Assembly: GCA_000023405.1 (NCBI GenBank)
Contig: CP001643.1
Coordinates: 2,170,001-2,234,000 of the forward strand
Reading direction: 5' to 3'
DNA from: Brachybacterium faecium DSM 4810
GTDB taxonomy: Bacteria > Actinomycetota > Actinomycetes > Actinomycetales > Dermabacteraceae
Length of the DNA: 64,000 nt
Made by a program: the position numbers and the translations under genes. Positions 45,046 to 53,078 of the stretch are shown here, one piece after another. Below the pieces are notes generated by a model. It was given only the letters and a program-made list of their open reading frames with translations. It was not told the DNA's origin and did not search any database. The first letter of the stretch is position 1. Every line of letters begins with the position of its first letter.

Positions 45046-45864
45046 CTACGGCGTCTCGGGGAGGTGTCCCAGGCGCCGGGAGATCTCCGCCGCCGCAGCG
45101 CGCACCTGCTCGGCGGCCGCGGGCAGGCGGTCGTGCCCGAGCCGGTAGGCGGGCCCGGCGGCCGACAGCGCGGCGACCACCTCCCCCTCGGTTCCGTGGA
45201 TCGGTGCCGCCACCGCGTTCAGCCCCTCCTCGAACTCCTCCTCCGCGAGGGCCCAGCCGCGCTCGACCACCTGCTCGAGCTGGCGCCTCAGCACGGAGGG
45301 GTCCTGCACGGTGCGCGCCGTGAAGCGCTCGAGCGCGGTGCCCAGAACCGTCTCGCGCTGCGCCGGGGGCAGATGCGCCAGCAGCACCTTCCCGCTCGAG
45401 GTGGCATGCAGGACGGTCGCATCCCCCACCCAGTTGTGCAGCGCCACGGTGCGGGTCCCCTGGACCTGGTGGAGGTTCACCGCGGCCCCGGAGCGGTACA
45501 CGGCGAGGTTCACCGTCTCGCCCAGCTCCTCGGCGAGCGCCTCGCACACCGGGCCGCCCGCCGCGGTGAGATCGAGGCGCGGCCGCGTCGCCGCGGCGAG
45601 GCGCAGGATCCCGATGCCGAGCCGCACCGGCCCGCCCTCGACCTGCCGTTCGACGAGATCGTGCGCCTCGAGAGCGGAGATCAGCCGCGACGCCGTGGAC
45701 TGGTGGACCCCGAGCTCGTGAGCGAGACGCCCCACTGCGGAGCCGCCGTCGCGAGCGAGGATCTCCAGCACCCGCGCCGCCCGGTCCACGGACTGCACCG
45801 CGCCGGCCCCCGGTGCCGGCCGCTCCGGTCGCTGCTGAGCGGTCCTGTTCCTCGCCTCTGCCAT
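45046..45864 (-). CDS. IclR-family transcriptional regulator
   Basis: DNA-binding regulator of 272 residues: winged helix with VDRAARVLEILA, LAHELGVHQSTASRLISALE, and a C-terminal GAF-like effector domain (LHATSSGKVLLAHLP, GLNAVAAPIHG). The ATG at 45864 is preceded by GGAGGG about 6 nt upstream; longer in-frame starts exist but lack support. It lies between the flavoprotein and the divergent demethylase-like gene, so it probably controls the one-carbon genes. The effector is unknown. Confidence 0.88.
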   Translation of the reverse strand: MAEARNRTAQQRPERPAPGAGAVQSVDRAARVLEILARDGGSAVGRLAHELGVHQSTASRLISALEAHDLVERQVEGGPVRLGIGILRLAAATRPRLDLTAAGGPVCEALAEELGETVNLAVYRSGAAVNLHQVQGTRTVALHNWVGDATVLHATSSGKVLLAHLPPAQRETVLGTALERFTARTVQDPSVLRRQLEQVVERGWALAEEEFEEGLNAVAAPIHGTEGEVVAALSAAGPAYRLGHDRLPAAAEQVRAAAAEISRRLGHLPETP

Positions 45865-45890
45865 CTCGGACCCTCCACCCCCTCGGCTCA

Positions 45891-45922
45891 TGCGCATGGC
45901 GCATTCCATTGCGCATTGCGCA
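45891..45922. promoter_or_regulatory. Cluster of GCGCA half-sites, candidate IclR operator
   Basis: TGCGCA, itself a palindrome, occurs at 45891-45896, 45910-45915 and 45917-45922, with a related GCGCAT at 45899-45904. They lie between the divergent IclR gene and the demethylase-like gene, where autorepression and control of the operon would act. Confidence 0.55.
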
Positions 45923-45967
45923 CCAGGATGCCACAGTGGATGACGGACACGATTCCTGGAGGCCACG

Positions 45968-47245
45968 ATGACCGTGAACCCGAATCCCCATGTGCTGCTG
46001 TACCCCCGCATCCGCAAGTCCCCGTTCTTCTACGCCTCACGGCGTCACGGGGTCGCGATGTACAGCGTCTACAACCACACGTACCACCCCCGCCACTACG
46101 GCGACCCCGTCGCGGAGTACTGGGCGCTGCTGGAGGGCGTCACCCTCTGGGACGTGGGCGTCGAGCGGCAGATCGAGATCTCCGGCCCGGACGCCTTCGA
46201 CTTCACGAACCTGCTGGTGACCCGCGACCTCTCGAAGTGCGCGGTGGGGCAGTGCAAGTACGTGTTCCTCACCGATCAGCACGGCGGGATCCTCAACGAC
46301 CCGATCCTGCTGCGGCTCGAGGAGAACCGCTTCTGGCTGTCCCTGGCCGATTCGGACATCCTGCTGTGGGCCCGCGGGGTCGCGACCCATGCCGGCATGG
46401 ACGTCTCGATCGAGGAGATCGACGTGGGCCCCGTGCAGGTGCAGGGCCCGAAGTCCTACGCGGTGATGCGGGACCTGCTGGGCGAGGCAGTGGCGGACCT
46501 CCGCTACTACTACCTGCACGACTTCACGCTCGACGGCATCGACGTCACCGTCTCCCGCACCGGCTACACCGGCGAGATCGGCTACGAGATCTACGTGCAC
46601 GACGCCTCGCAGAACGCGGAGAAGCTCTGGCAGCTCGTGCTCGAGGCCGGGGAGCCGCACGGGCTGCGGGTCATCGGCCCCTGCCACATCCGCCGCATCG
46701 AGGGAGGCATGCTCGCCCACGGCGCGGACATCACGGTGCAGACCACCCCCTTCGAGGTCGGCATGGGCTACGACTGGATGGTCGACCTCGAGCAGGAGGC
46801 GGACTTCGTCGGCAAGGACGCCCTGCGCCGCCTCAAGGCGGAGGGACCGCGGTGCAAGCTCGTGGGCCTCGAGATCGGCGGGGAGCCGCTGGGCAGCTAC
46901 AACGACGGCTCGATGATCGATGCCTTCCCCGTCCACCACGACGGCGCGGTGGTCGGGCAGGTGACCTCGGCCTGCCACTCCCCGCGGCTGGAGAAGAACA
47001 TCGGGCTCGCCCTCGTCCCGGCCGCGCTCTCGGAGATCGGCACCCGGTTCCAGATCGACACCGGTCCGCGACCCGGCGCGCAGCTGCCCTCCGGCGAGGA
47101 GCTCGTCGAGGCGGTCGTGGTGCCCAAACCGTTCATCGACCCCACGAAGGAGCAGCCGAAGGGCGATGTGACCGCCCTCGGCCGCGGCGAGGACACCAGG
47201 AGCACCGATGCCGCCGCGGGGAGCCGCGACGCAGCCCGCGCCTGA
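45968..47245 (+). CDS. Tetrahydrofolate-dependent demethylase-like protein, GcvT family
   Basis: Predicted 425-residue folate-dependent methyltransferase. It has the GcvT fold (LWDVGVERQIEISGPDAF, RTGYTGEIGYEIYVHD, PFEVGMGYDWMVDL, FVGKDALRRL) but an N-terminus unlike true glycine-cleavage T-proteins (RIRKSPFFYASRRHGVAMYS), and no gcvP/gcvH is nearby. That resembles LigM/DesA O-demethylases and DmdA, which move a methyl group to THF. GGAGG 7 nt before the ATG supports the start. The MetF-like gene overlaps its 3' end by 38 nt, as expected if the product is 5-methyl-THF. Substrate unknown. Confidence 0.78.
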   Translation: MTVNPNPHVLLYPRIRKSPFFYASRRHGVAMYSVYNHTYHPRHYGDPVAEYWALLEGVTLWDVGVERQIEISGPDAFDFTNLLVTRDLSKCAVGQCKYVFLTDQHGGILNDPILLRLEENRFWLSLADSDILLWARGVATHAGMDVSIEEIDVGPVQVQGPKSYAVMRDLLGEAVADLRYYYLHDFTLDGIDVTVSRTGYTGEIGYEIYVHDASQNAEKLWQLVLEAGEPHGLRVIGPCHIRRIEGGMLAHGADITVQTTPFEVGMGYDWMVDLEQEADFVGKDALRRLKAEGPRCKLVGLEIGGEPLGSYNDGSMIDAFPVHHDGAVVGQVTSACHSPRLEKNIGLALVPAALSEIGTRFQIDTGPRPGAQLPSGEELVEAVVVPKPFIDPTKEQPKGDVTALGRGEDTRSTDAAAGSRDAARA

Positions 47246-48032
47246 GGAGGAGCGCGCCGCCCAGTTCGAGGTCATCCCGCTGCGCGGCATCGCCGAGGAG
47301 GTCCTCGCGCAGCTCCCGGCCGGTGCGCGCGTCACCGTCACCGCGTCCCCGGCGCAGGGGCTGCCCGCGACGCTCGAGGTCACCTGCACCCTGGCGCGGC
47401 ACGGCTTCTGCGCGATCCCCCATCTCGCCGCCCGGATGCTGCGGGACCCCGGGGAGGTCGCGGAGGTGCTCGCACGGCTCGGCGAGGCCGGGGTGAGGGA
47501 GGTGTTCGTCATCGCGGGCGATGCACCGCATCCCGCGGGCCGCTTCGAGGGCGCGCTGGATCTGCTCGAGGTCCTCTCCCCCTCGGGGATGCGCGCCGGG
47601 ATCGGGGCGCACCCCGAGGGCCACCCCTTCCTCGACGAGGCGGCAGCCCTGTCGCTGCTGCGCGCCAAGGCGGAGCATGCCGCGTACGCGGTCACCCAGA
47701 TGAGCTTCGAGGCCGTGCCGCTGCTGGCCTGGACGCGCCGGCTGCGCGAGGAGGGGATCACGCTCCCCGTGCGCCCGGGGATCGCGGCGCCGGCGAGCAC
47801 GGCCCGGCTGCTGCGCATCGGCACCCGCATCGGGGTGGGGCGCTCCCTGCGCCTGCTCGGCGCTGACGGCTCGGGGATGCTGCGGCTGCTCGGCCCCGGG
47901 CAGTGGGACCCCGGCCCTCTGCTCGCACAGCTCGCGTCCGCCGCCGCGGAGCCGGGACTGGCCCTGCACGGACCGCATCTGTACACCTTCAACGCGGTGC
48001 GGGCGGCGCGCGAGGCCGTCACGTCGTGGTGA
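47208..48032 (+). CDS. Methylenetetrahydrofolate reductase-like protein
   Basis: Predicted 274-residue MetF-like TIM barrel flavoprotein: LEVTCTLARHGF, LARLGEAGVREVFVIAGDAPHPAGRF (in part EVFVIAGDAP) and a TQMSFEA segment correspond to the folate/FAD-binding strands. It is shorter and more diverged than housekeeping MetF and lacks the usual N-terminal FSxEFFPP strand, so it is probably a catabolic partner that oxidises 5-methyl-THF to 5,10-methylene-THF, as MetF does beside LigM in Sphingobium. CAGGAG precedes the ATG, which lies inside the demethylase gene. Confidence 0.75.
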   Translation: MPPRGAATQPAPEEERAAQFEVIPLRGIAEEVLAQLPAGARVTVTASPAQGLPATLEVTCTLARHGFCAIPHLAARMLRDPGEVAEVLARLGEAGVREVFVIAGDAPHPAGRFEGALDLLEVLSPSGMRAGIGAHPEGHPFLDEAAALSLLRAKAEHAAYAVTQMSFEAVPLLAWTRRLREEGITLPVRPGIAAPASTARLLRIGTRIGVGRSLRLLGADGSGMLRLLGPGQWDPGPLLAQLASAAAEPGLALHGPHLYTFNAVRAAREAVTSW

Positions 48033-48140
48033 CCGGCCCGTCGAGGTTCTCTCACCGTCCGTCCGTCGCGGCTCCACCGGCTCTCCAGAGAGTTCTGGCA
48101 TGGTCGGAGATCCGATCCTCCCCGGAAGGAACAGCGCGAC

Positions 48141-48965
48141 ATGGACGAGACCGCAACGGGCGATACCGACACCTCCGCGGAAGTGGGTGCTCTCGTCCGC
48201 GCCCAGCAGGCCCGCCTCCTGCGCGCGGACACGGATCCGGAAGAGCTCGCCGCAGGGCTGCGCCGCGTGCACGCGGAGCTCACCACGCTGCAGATGCACT
48301 ACCAGTTCGGCATCGACGAGGTGCGCACGAAGGTGGACATCCTGCGCCGCGAGTTCGAGCTGATGCACGAATACAGCCCCATCGAGCACGTGCGCACTCG
48401 GCTGAAGTCCACCGAGAGCCTCATCGACAAGGCCGTGCGCACCGGCGGCGAGATGACGATCCCCGCCATCCGCGCCCGAGTCATGGACATCGCCGGGATC
48501 CGGATCACCTGCAGCTTCGTCTCGGACGTCTACTGGATCGCGGACATGCTCGCCCGCCAGCGGGACCTCGAGGTGCTCACGGTCAAGGACTACATCGCCT
48601 CGCCCAAGCCCAACGGATACCGCTCGCTGCACGTGATCGTGCAGGTGCCGGTCTACCTCTCCGAGCACACCGAGCTGGTGCCCGTCGAGCTGCAGCTGCG
48701 CACCATCGCGATGGATTTCTGGGCCAGCACCGAGCACAAGCTGAACTACAAGTACCACCGGAACCTCCCGTCACGGCTGCAGGGGGAGCTGGACGACGCC
48801 GCCCGTGTGGCCGCGGATCTCGACGAGCGCATGGAGCGGCTGCGCGCCGAGATCCGCCCGCGCCCGGAGTCACCGGCCGACGAGGACGACGGCGGCAGCC
48901 CCGAGGAGCCGCCGGCGCCGCACCGGTCTCCCGACCGATCGGCCCCGCTCTCCCCCCTAGCGTGA
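48141..48965 (+). CDS. Small alarmone synthetase (RelA/SpoT synthetase domain)
   Basis: Makes (p)ppGpp-type alarmones from ATP and GDP/GTP. The 274-residue protein has only the synthetase domain: RVMDIAGIRITCSFVSDVY (in part), DYIASPKPNGYRSLH with the G-loop Tyr, and VELQLRTIAMDFWASTEHKLNYK. No HD hydrolase, TGS or ACT domain. It resembles RelQ/RelP-type proteins; the C-terminal 60 residues are acidic and Pro-rich. GGAAGGA lies before the ATG. Confidence 0.88.
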   Translation: MDETATGDTDTSAEVGALVRAQQARLLRADTDPEELAAGLRRVHAELTTLQMHYQFGIDEVRTKVDILRREFELMHEYSPIEHVRTRLKSTESLIDKAVRTGGEMTIPAIRARVMDIAGIRITCSFVSDVYWIADMLARQRDLEVLTVKDYIASPKPNGYRSLHVIVQVPVYLSEHTELVPVELQLRTIAMDFWASTEHKLNYKYHRNLPSRLQGELDDAARVAADLDERMERLRAEIRPRPESPADEDDGGSPEEPPAPHRSPDRSAPLSPLA

Positions 48966-48974
48966 CGGCGCGCA

Positions 48975-48980
48975 CATAAT
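48975..48980 (+). promoter_or_regulatory. -10 box (CATAAT), probable leaderless promoter
   Basis: The hexamer ends 6 nt before the ATG at 48987; no ribosome binding site is visible. Confidence 0.5.
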
Positions 48981-48986
48981 GGGCGC

Positions 48987-49778
48987 ATGACGGATGCGAC
49001 GACAGACCGACGAGTCCTGATCACCGGAGCGCACGGCGGCGTCGGCTCCCAGCTGGCGCGGGAGCTGGCCGCCGAGTACGACCTGGTGCTGCACTTCCGC
49101 CGCGCCGAGGACGCCCCGCCCGGCACCGAGTACCGCCTCGCCGAGCTGGACGAGTACGACCAGGTGCGCGCCATGATGGAGGGCGTCGACACGGTGGTCC
49201 ACATGGCCGGGGCCTCCTCCCCGGAATCCTCCTGGGAAGCGGTGCTCACGGCGAACATCATCGGGGTGCGCAATGTGCTCGAGGGCGCCCGCGACGCGGG
49301 CGTGCGCCGGGTGGTGCTGGCCTCCTCGAACCACGCGATGGGGATGTACGACCGCTACGAGCAGTGGCCGGTCTACCCCGATCAGCTGCAGCGCGCCGAT
49401 TCCCTGTACGGCGTCTCGAAGGTGTTCGGCGAATCGCTGGGCCGCTTCTACCACGACGAGCACGGCCTGGACGTCATCAACCTGCGGATCGGCTGGGTCG
49501 CGGAGGATCCGCTCGCCGCGGAGGAGGACGTGCTGAGGGCGATGTGGCTGAGCCCCGGAGACTGCCTCCGCGTGGTGCGCCGCGCCATCGAGGCGCAGGT
49601 GCGCTTCGGGATCTACTACGCCATCTCCAACAACCCCAACCGGCGCTGGTCGATGACCAACACCCAGCTCGAGCTCGGCTACCGGCCCCAGGACGCGTGG
49701 ACCGACCTGCCCGGAGCGCACGAGCACGTCGTCGAGGGCGGCGCGGCGGTGCGAGACGACTGGCCCCTCGGCTCGTGA
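48987..49778 (+). CDS. NAD-dependent epimerase/dehydratase, uronate dehydrogenase-like
   Basis: Extended short-chain dehydrogenase of 263 residues: VLITGAHGGVGSQLA (NAD-binding), HMAGASSPESSWE, SSNHAMGMYDRYE and YGVSKVFGE (Tyr-x3-Lys). The SSNHxxG and absence of a long C-terminal substrate domain are close to uronate dehydrogenases, which oxidise hexuronates; other sugar substrates are possible. It starts as a probable leaderless transcript and its stop overlaps the next start (GTGA). Confidence 0.8.
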   Translation: MTDATTDRRVLITGAHGGVGSQLARELAAEYDLVLHFRRAEDAPPGTEYRLAELDEYDQVRAMMEGVDTVVHMAGASSPESSWEAVLTANIIGVRNVLEGARDAGVRRVVLASSNHAMGMYDRYEQWPVYPDQLQRADSLYGVSKVFGESLGRFYHDEHGLDVINLRIGWVAEDPLAAEEDVLRAMWLSPGDCLRVVRRAIEAQVRFGIYYAISNNPNRRWSMTNTQLELGYRPQDAWTDLPGAHEHVVEGGAAVRDDWPLGS

Positions 49779-50491
49779 CGGGGGCGGCCGCGGCCGCGCG
49801 TGCGCTGGTCGCGCTGCTGATCCTCGCCGCGCTGTGCACCAACGCCGTGGACGCCGCGCGGGACGGCCTGCTCGCGCAGAACGTCTCCTACTTCACGAAT
49901 CAGTCGAATCTGCTGTTCGTGGCCGTGATCGCCGCCGGAGCGCTCTTCGGCGGCGCGCTCGACGGCGCCCTCGAGCGGATCCGTGGCCTGACGCCGGCGC
50001 CCGCCCGGCGGACCCCGGGCGCACCGCCGGATCCGCGGCGCCCGCCCTGGTTCGACGACGTGCGCGGCGCGGTCGCCTTCTGCTTGGCGATGACCGGCAT
50101 CATCTATGCGCTGCTGGTGGCGCCCCTGGACGAGCTGCTGCGCTGGGACATCGGCTGGACCGGGATCGTCCTGCACCGGCTCGCCCCGGTGGTGGCGCTC
50201 GCCGACTGGCTGCTCACCCCGCGCCGCAGGAGCCCGAGCGCGCGGCGGATCCTGTGGTGGCAGCTGTACCCGCTGGGCTTCCTGACGCTGACCTGGACCC
50301 GCGGCGCCGTCACCGGCTGGTACCCCTACGAGTTCCTCGACCCCACGGCCTCCTCGTGGGCGCAGGTGCTGAGCACCACCGTGATCGTGCTGCTCGCCTT
50401 CCTCACGATCGCCACACTGGTGCACCTCGGCGGAGGATGCCTGCGACGGAGGAAGGTCCCGCAGGTCACGGCCACCCCGGCAGTACCGTGA
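49775..50491 (+). CDS. Pr6Pr-family membrane protein
   Basis: Integral membrane protein of 238 residues with about six helices, including ALVALLILAALCTNAV at the start, a VSYFTNQSNLLFV segment and RGAVTGWYPYEFLDP near the C-terminal helices, both hallmarks of the Pr6Pr/FAR-17a-AIG1-like family of unknown function. The GTG at 49775 overlaps the dehydrogenase stop, so the two are coupled. Confidence 0.8.
   Translation: MTGAAAAARALVALLILAALCTNAVDAARDGLLAQNVSYFTNQSNLLFVAVIAAGALFGGALDGALERIRGLTPAPARRTPGAPPDPRRPPWFDDVRGAVAFCLAMTGIIYALLVAPLDELLRWDIGWTGIVLHRLAPVVALADWLLTPRRRSPSARRILWWQLYPLGFLTLTWTRGAVTGWYPYEFLDPTASSWAQVLSTTVIVLLAFLTIATLVHLGGGCLRRRKVPQVTATPAVP
50484..50489 (+). promoter_or_regulatory. 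-10 box (TACCGT), probable leaderless promoter of the P450
   Basis: The hexamer ends 6 nt before the ATG at 50496 and overlaps the preceding stop codon. Confidence 0.4.
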
Positions 50492-50495
50492 CGGG

Positions 50496-51674
50496 ATGAG
50501 CGCACCGACCTTCGACCCGACGCACCTCGAGCCCCGCAGCGCGACCGACGAGCAGCGCGCCGAGGCCCCGCTGGCCCGGACGCCCGACGGCACCTGGGTC
50601 GTGCTCGGGCACGAGGAGGCGGTCGCTGTCGCCGGTGATCATGAGTCGTTCTCCTCGGCGGTCTCCCGGTTCCTACAGGTGCCGAACGGTCTGGACGGGG
50701 CCGAGCATGCCGCCTTCCGGCAGGTGCTGGACCCGTTCTTCGGGCCTGAGCCGATGGCGCAGCTCGAGCCGGTGGTGCGCCGCGTCGCCGCGGAGCTGGT
50801 CGAGGAGCTGCTGGCCGACGTCGGCGCGGCGGGCACCGAGATCGACGCCGTCGCCGCGCTGGGGGCCGTGTTCGCGGTGCGGGCGCAGACCGCGTGGCTC
50901 GGCTGGCCCGCGCAGCTGGAGCGGGAGCTGCTGCAGTGGATGGTCGACAACCACGAGGCGTCCCGCTCCGGGGAGCTGGCCCGCACCGCGGAGGTCGCCG
51001 AGCGCTTCGATGCGATCATCCGCTCGGTCGTCGCGCCCCGCCGCGCTCTCGGCGACCATGCCCCGGCGGATGTCACCACCGCGCTGATGCGCGTGCGCGT
51101 GCCGCTGCCGGGCCTGCCCGGAGACCCGGGGCGGGAGCTGCGCGACGAGGAGATCGTCTCGGTGCTGCGCAACTGGACCGGAGGTGATCTCGGCTCGATC
51201 GCGCTGTGCATCGGGGTGCTGCTGACGGGCATCGCCCGCGCCCCGCAGCTCGCCGAGCGGCTGCGGGTGGGCACGGACGAGGAGGCCGCCGCGATCATCG
51301 ACGAGCTGCTGCGCATCGACGACCCGTTCGTCGCGAACCGGCGGGTGGCCACCTGCCCGGTGACCGTCGCCGGGCACGAGATCGGCGCCGGCGAGCGGGT
51401 GCAGATCCACTGGACCTCCGCGAACCGGGACGAGCGGGTGTTCCCGGATCCGGAGGCCTTCGACCCGGCCGCCCACGCCGAGCACAACCTCGTCTACGGC
51501 ACGGGGCGGCACGTCTGCCCGGGCCGCCCCCTGGCGACCCTGGAGCTGCGGGTGGCGCTGCAGGAGCTGCTCGCGGTCGCCGACGTGGCGCCGGCGCCGA
51601 CCCCGGGCGAGCGCGAGATCGCCCCGGTGGGCGGCTGGGCGCATGCCCCCGTCGTGCTGACCCCGCGCGGCTGA
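50496..51674 (+). CDS. Cytochrome P450
   Basis: Soluble haem monooxygenase of 392 residues. The haem loop is YGTGRHVCPGRPLA with ligand Cys341, the K helix has ELLR (ExxR), and the I helix has TGGDLGSIA where the usual acidic-Thr pair is replaced by Asp-x-x-Ser-like residues, so oxygen activation may differ. No ferredoxin or reductase gene is adjacent. The substrate is unknown. It lies 4 nt after the Pr6Pr gene but may also have its own leaderless start. Confidence 0.88.
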   Translation: MSAPTFDPTHLEPRSATDEQRAEAPLARTPDGTWVVLGHEEAVAVAGDHESFSSAVSRFLQVPNGLDGAEHAAFRQVLDPFFGPEPMAQLEPVVRRVAAELVEELLADVGAAGTEIDAVAALGAVFAVRAQTAWLGWPAQLERELLQWMVDNHEASRSGELARTAEVAERFDAIIRSVVAPRRALGDHAPADVTTALMRVRVPLPGLPGDPGRELRDEEIVSVLRNWTGGDLGSIALCIGVLLTGIARAPQLAERLRVGTDEEAAAIIDELLRIDDPFVANRRVATCPVTVAGHEIGAGERVQIHWTSANRDERVFPDPEAFDPAAHAEHNLVYGTGRHVCPGRPLATLELRVALQELLAVADVAPAPTPGEREIAPVGGWAHAPVVLTPRG

Positions 51675-51680
51675 GCCGCG

Positions 51681-52523
51681 TCAGTCGTGGCCGGCCGCGA
51701 TGAGCGTCTCGAGCTCTGTGATCGCGGCCGGGTCCCCGTGGATGCCCACCTCCTGCGGCCCCTCGGCGAGGTGGCTGAGGGCGAGCGCCCGCCCCCAGGC
51801 CCACAGGTCCAGGGCGAGGGCGGATCCCGTGGCGCGCGCCCGAGGCAGGGCGTCGGCATCGGCCGGTCCGTCCAGGAGGCGGCCGACGGGGACGTCGAAC
51901 TCCTGGCCGTCCCGCGGCCGGGTGCCGCGCCAGCGGCTGATCTCCAGCCAGCGCGGGCTCCCGCCCTGGGTGCGGATCTCGATCGCGGCGACCGGGGCGG
52001 TGCGCGCCCACTCGGGGATCCACTCGTGGGCGGCGGGCCACATCACCTCCAGCACGTGGTCGAGGCCGTCCGCGGCCGTGCGAGGGTCGATGGTGCTCAC
52101 CGGGCGGCCGGCGGTGAGCTCGGCATCGACGCGATGGATGGTCGCCTCATGAGTCTGCATGCGCCGGGTGATGCCCACGCCCTGACATGCGGAGTACCAG
52201 AACCAGGCGGGATCGCCGTCCGCGTGCGCCTCGAGCTGTGCCAGGAGCGCCTCGGTCGCGGCCTCGCGGCGCTCGAGCAGCGCCTGCCTCTCCTCGGGGC
52301 GCGGGGCCTTCGCCCCCTCGATCGCCATGACCTCCTCCTCGGTGGTGGCGCCCGTGGCGAGGATCTGCGCCCAGAACTCGTGGACCTCGGTGAGATGCCA
52401 GAGCAGATCATCAGCTGTCCACTCGGGACAGGTGGGGACCTGCTGCGCCGGGTCGGTGCGGGTCAGCGCGGAGGCGAACCGCTCGGCCTCGTGGCGGATG
52501 GTGGTGATCGCGTCGTCGCTCAT
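51681..52523 (-). CDS. Maleylpyruvate isomerase-family protein (DinB-like)
   Basis: Predicted 280-residue protein with an N-terminal mycothiol-dependent maleylpyruvate isomerase/DinB-like helical bundle (PTCPEWTADDLLWHLTEVHEFW, HEATIHRVDAE) and a C-terminal domain of the same family. His residues in LLWHL, HEFW and THEATIHR could bind a metal. Members act as mycothiol-dependent enzymes; no specific reaction can be assigned. It is divergent from the copper operon, with the CsoR operators 67-116 nt upstream of its ATG. Confidence 0.75.
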   Translation of the reverse strand: MSDDAITTIRHEAERFASALTRTDPAQQVPTCPEWTADDLLWHLTEVHEFWAQILATGATTEEEVMAIEGAKAPRPEERQALLERREAATEALLAQLEAHADGDPAWFWYSACQGVGITRRMQTHEATIHRVDAELTAGRPVSTIDPRTAADGLDHVLEVMWPAAHEWIPEWARTAPVAAIEIRTQGGSPRWLEISRWRGTRPRDGQEFDVPVGRLLDGPADADALPRARATGSALALDLWAWGRALALSHLAEGPQEVGIHGDPAAITELETLIAAGHD

Positions 52524-52589
52524 GCCCCCATCGAAGCACTCCGGGGTGACGAGCGACACCGCTCTCCCCCGTCGACCCCCTTGCCGAAC

Positions 52590-52606
52590 ATACCCCTCGG
52601 GGGTAT
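52590..52606 (+). promoter_or_regulatory. CsoR operator 1
   Basis: ATACCCCTCGGGGGTAT is a near-perfect palindrome matching the CsoR box (TACCC...GGGTA). Confidence 0.8.
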
Positions 52607-52620
52607 AAGTGGAGGGACCG

Positions 52621-52639
52621 GATACCCCTCGAGGGTATC
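52621..52639 (+). promoter_or_regulatory. CsoR operator 2
   Basis: GATACCCCTCGAGGGTATC, a near-perfect 19-bp palindrome of the same type, 31 bp from the first box and 22 nt before the copZ start. Two CsoR tetramers could bind side by side. Confidence 0.85.
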
Positions 52640-52661
52640 GAAGCACGACGAAGGAGACACC

Positions 52662-52877
52662 ATGAGCGCGACCACCACCCAGTTCCAGGTGACCGGCATG
52701 ACCTGCGGCCACTGCGAGATGTCCGTCCGCGAGGAGGTCAGCGAGGTGCCTGGCGTCCAGGGCGTCGAGGTCAGCCACGAGACGGGCCTGCTGACGGTCT
52801 CCTCCACGCAGGGCGTCGACGACGCGGCCGTGCTCGCCGCGGTCGACGAGGCCGGCTACTCGGCGGTGCGCGCCTGA
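52662..52877 (+). CDS. copZ: Copper chaperone, HMA domain
   Basis: Cytoplasmic Cu(I) carrier of 71 residues with one heavy-metal-associated domain; GMTCGHC supplies the Cys15/Cys18 metal site. AAGGAG lies 6 nt before the ATG, just downstream of two CsoR operators. It delivers copper to the CopA pump encoded in the same operon. The stop overlaps the start of a small membrane peptide (TGATG). Confidence 0.93.
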   Translation: MSATTTQFQVTGMTCGHCEMSVREEVSEVPGVQGVEVSHETGLLTVSSTQGVDDAAVLAAVDEAGYSAVRA

Positions 52878-53014
52878 TGAGAGCCGGTCTCCGGGTGGCG
52901 CTCTACGGCCTGCTGCTGGTGATCCTGTTCGGCGCCTCGGTCCTGCTGGCCGATGCGCTGGTGCCGGCCGCCTGGGTGGATGCCTGGTCCGGGACCGGCA
53001 CCTCCGGCCGCTGA
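52877..53014 (+). CDS. 45-residue single-pass membrane peptide in the copper operon
   Basis: A short frame, easily missed, between copZ and copA. Its ATG overlaps the copZ stop (TGATG), giving direct translational coupling. The peptide begins [11 protein letters not shown], has one hydrophobic helix ([18 protein letters not shown]) and ends in a short polar tail ([13 protein letters not shown]). There is no Cys, Met cluster or His pattern for copper binding. It may assist CopA assembly or be a remnant of the small membrane proteins often found upstream of actinobacterial copA. No family assigned. Confidence 0.6.
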   Translation: MRAGLRVALYGLLLVILFGASVLLADALVPAAWVDAWSGTGTSGR

Positions 53015-53078
53015 CCCCCGCCTCCCGCTCGTCCCCGTCCCACGCCGCGGTGCTCCGGCCCGCGAGGAAGAAGCCGTC

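Noticed and set aside
41945-48032. Genomic island integrated at tRNA-His
   Set aside because: No integrase, no duplicated tRNA 3' end downstream and no visible base-composition change.
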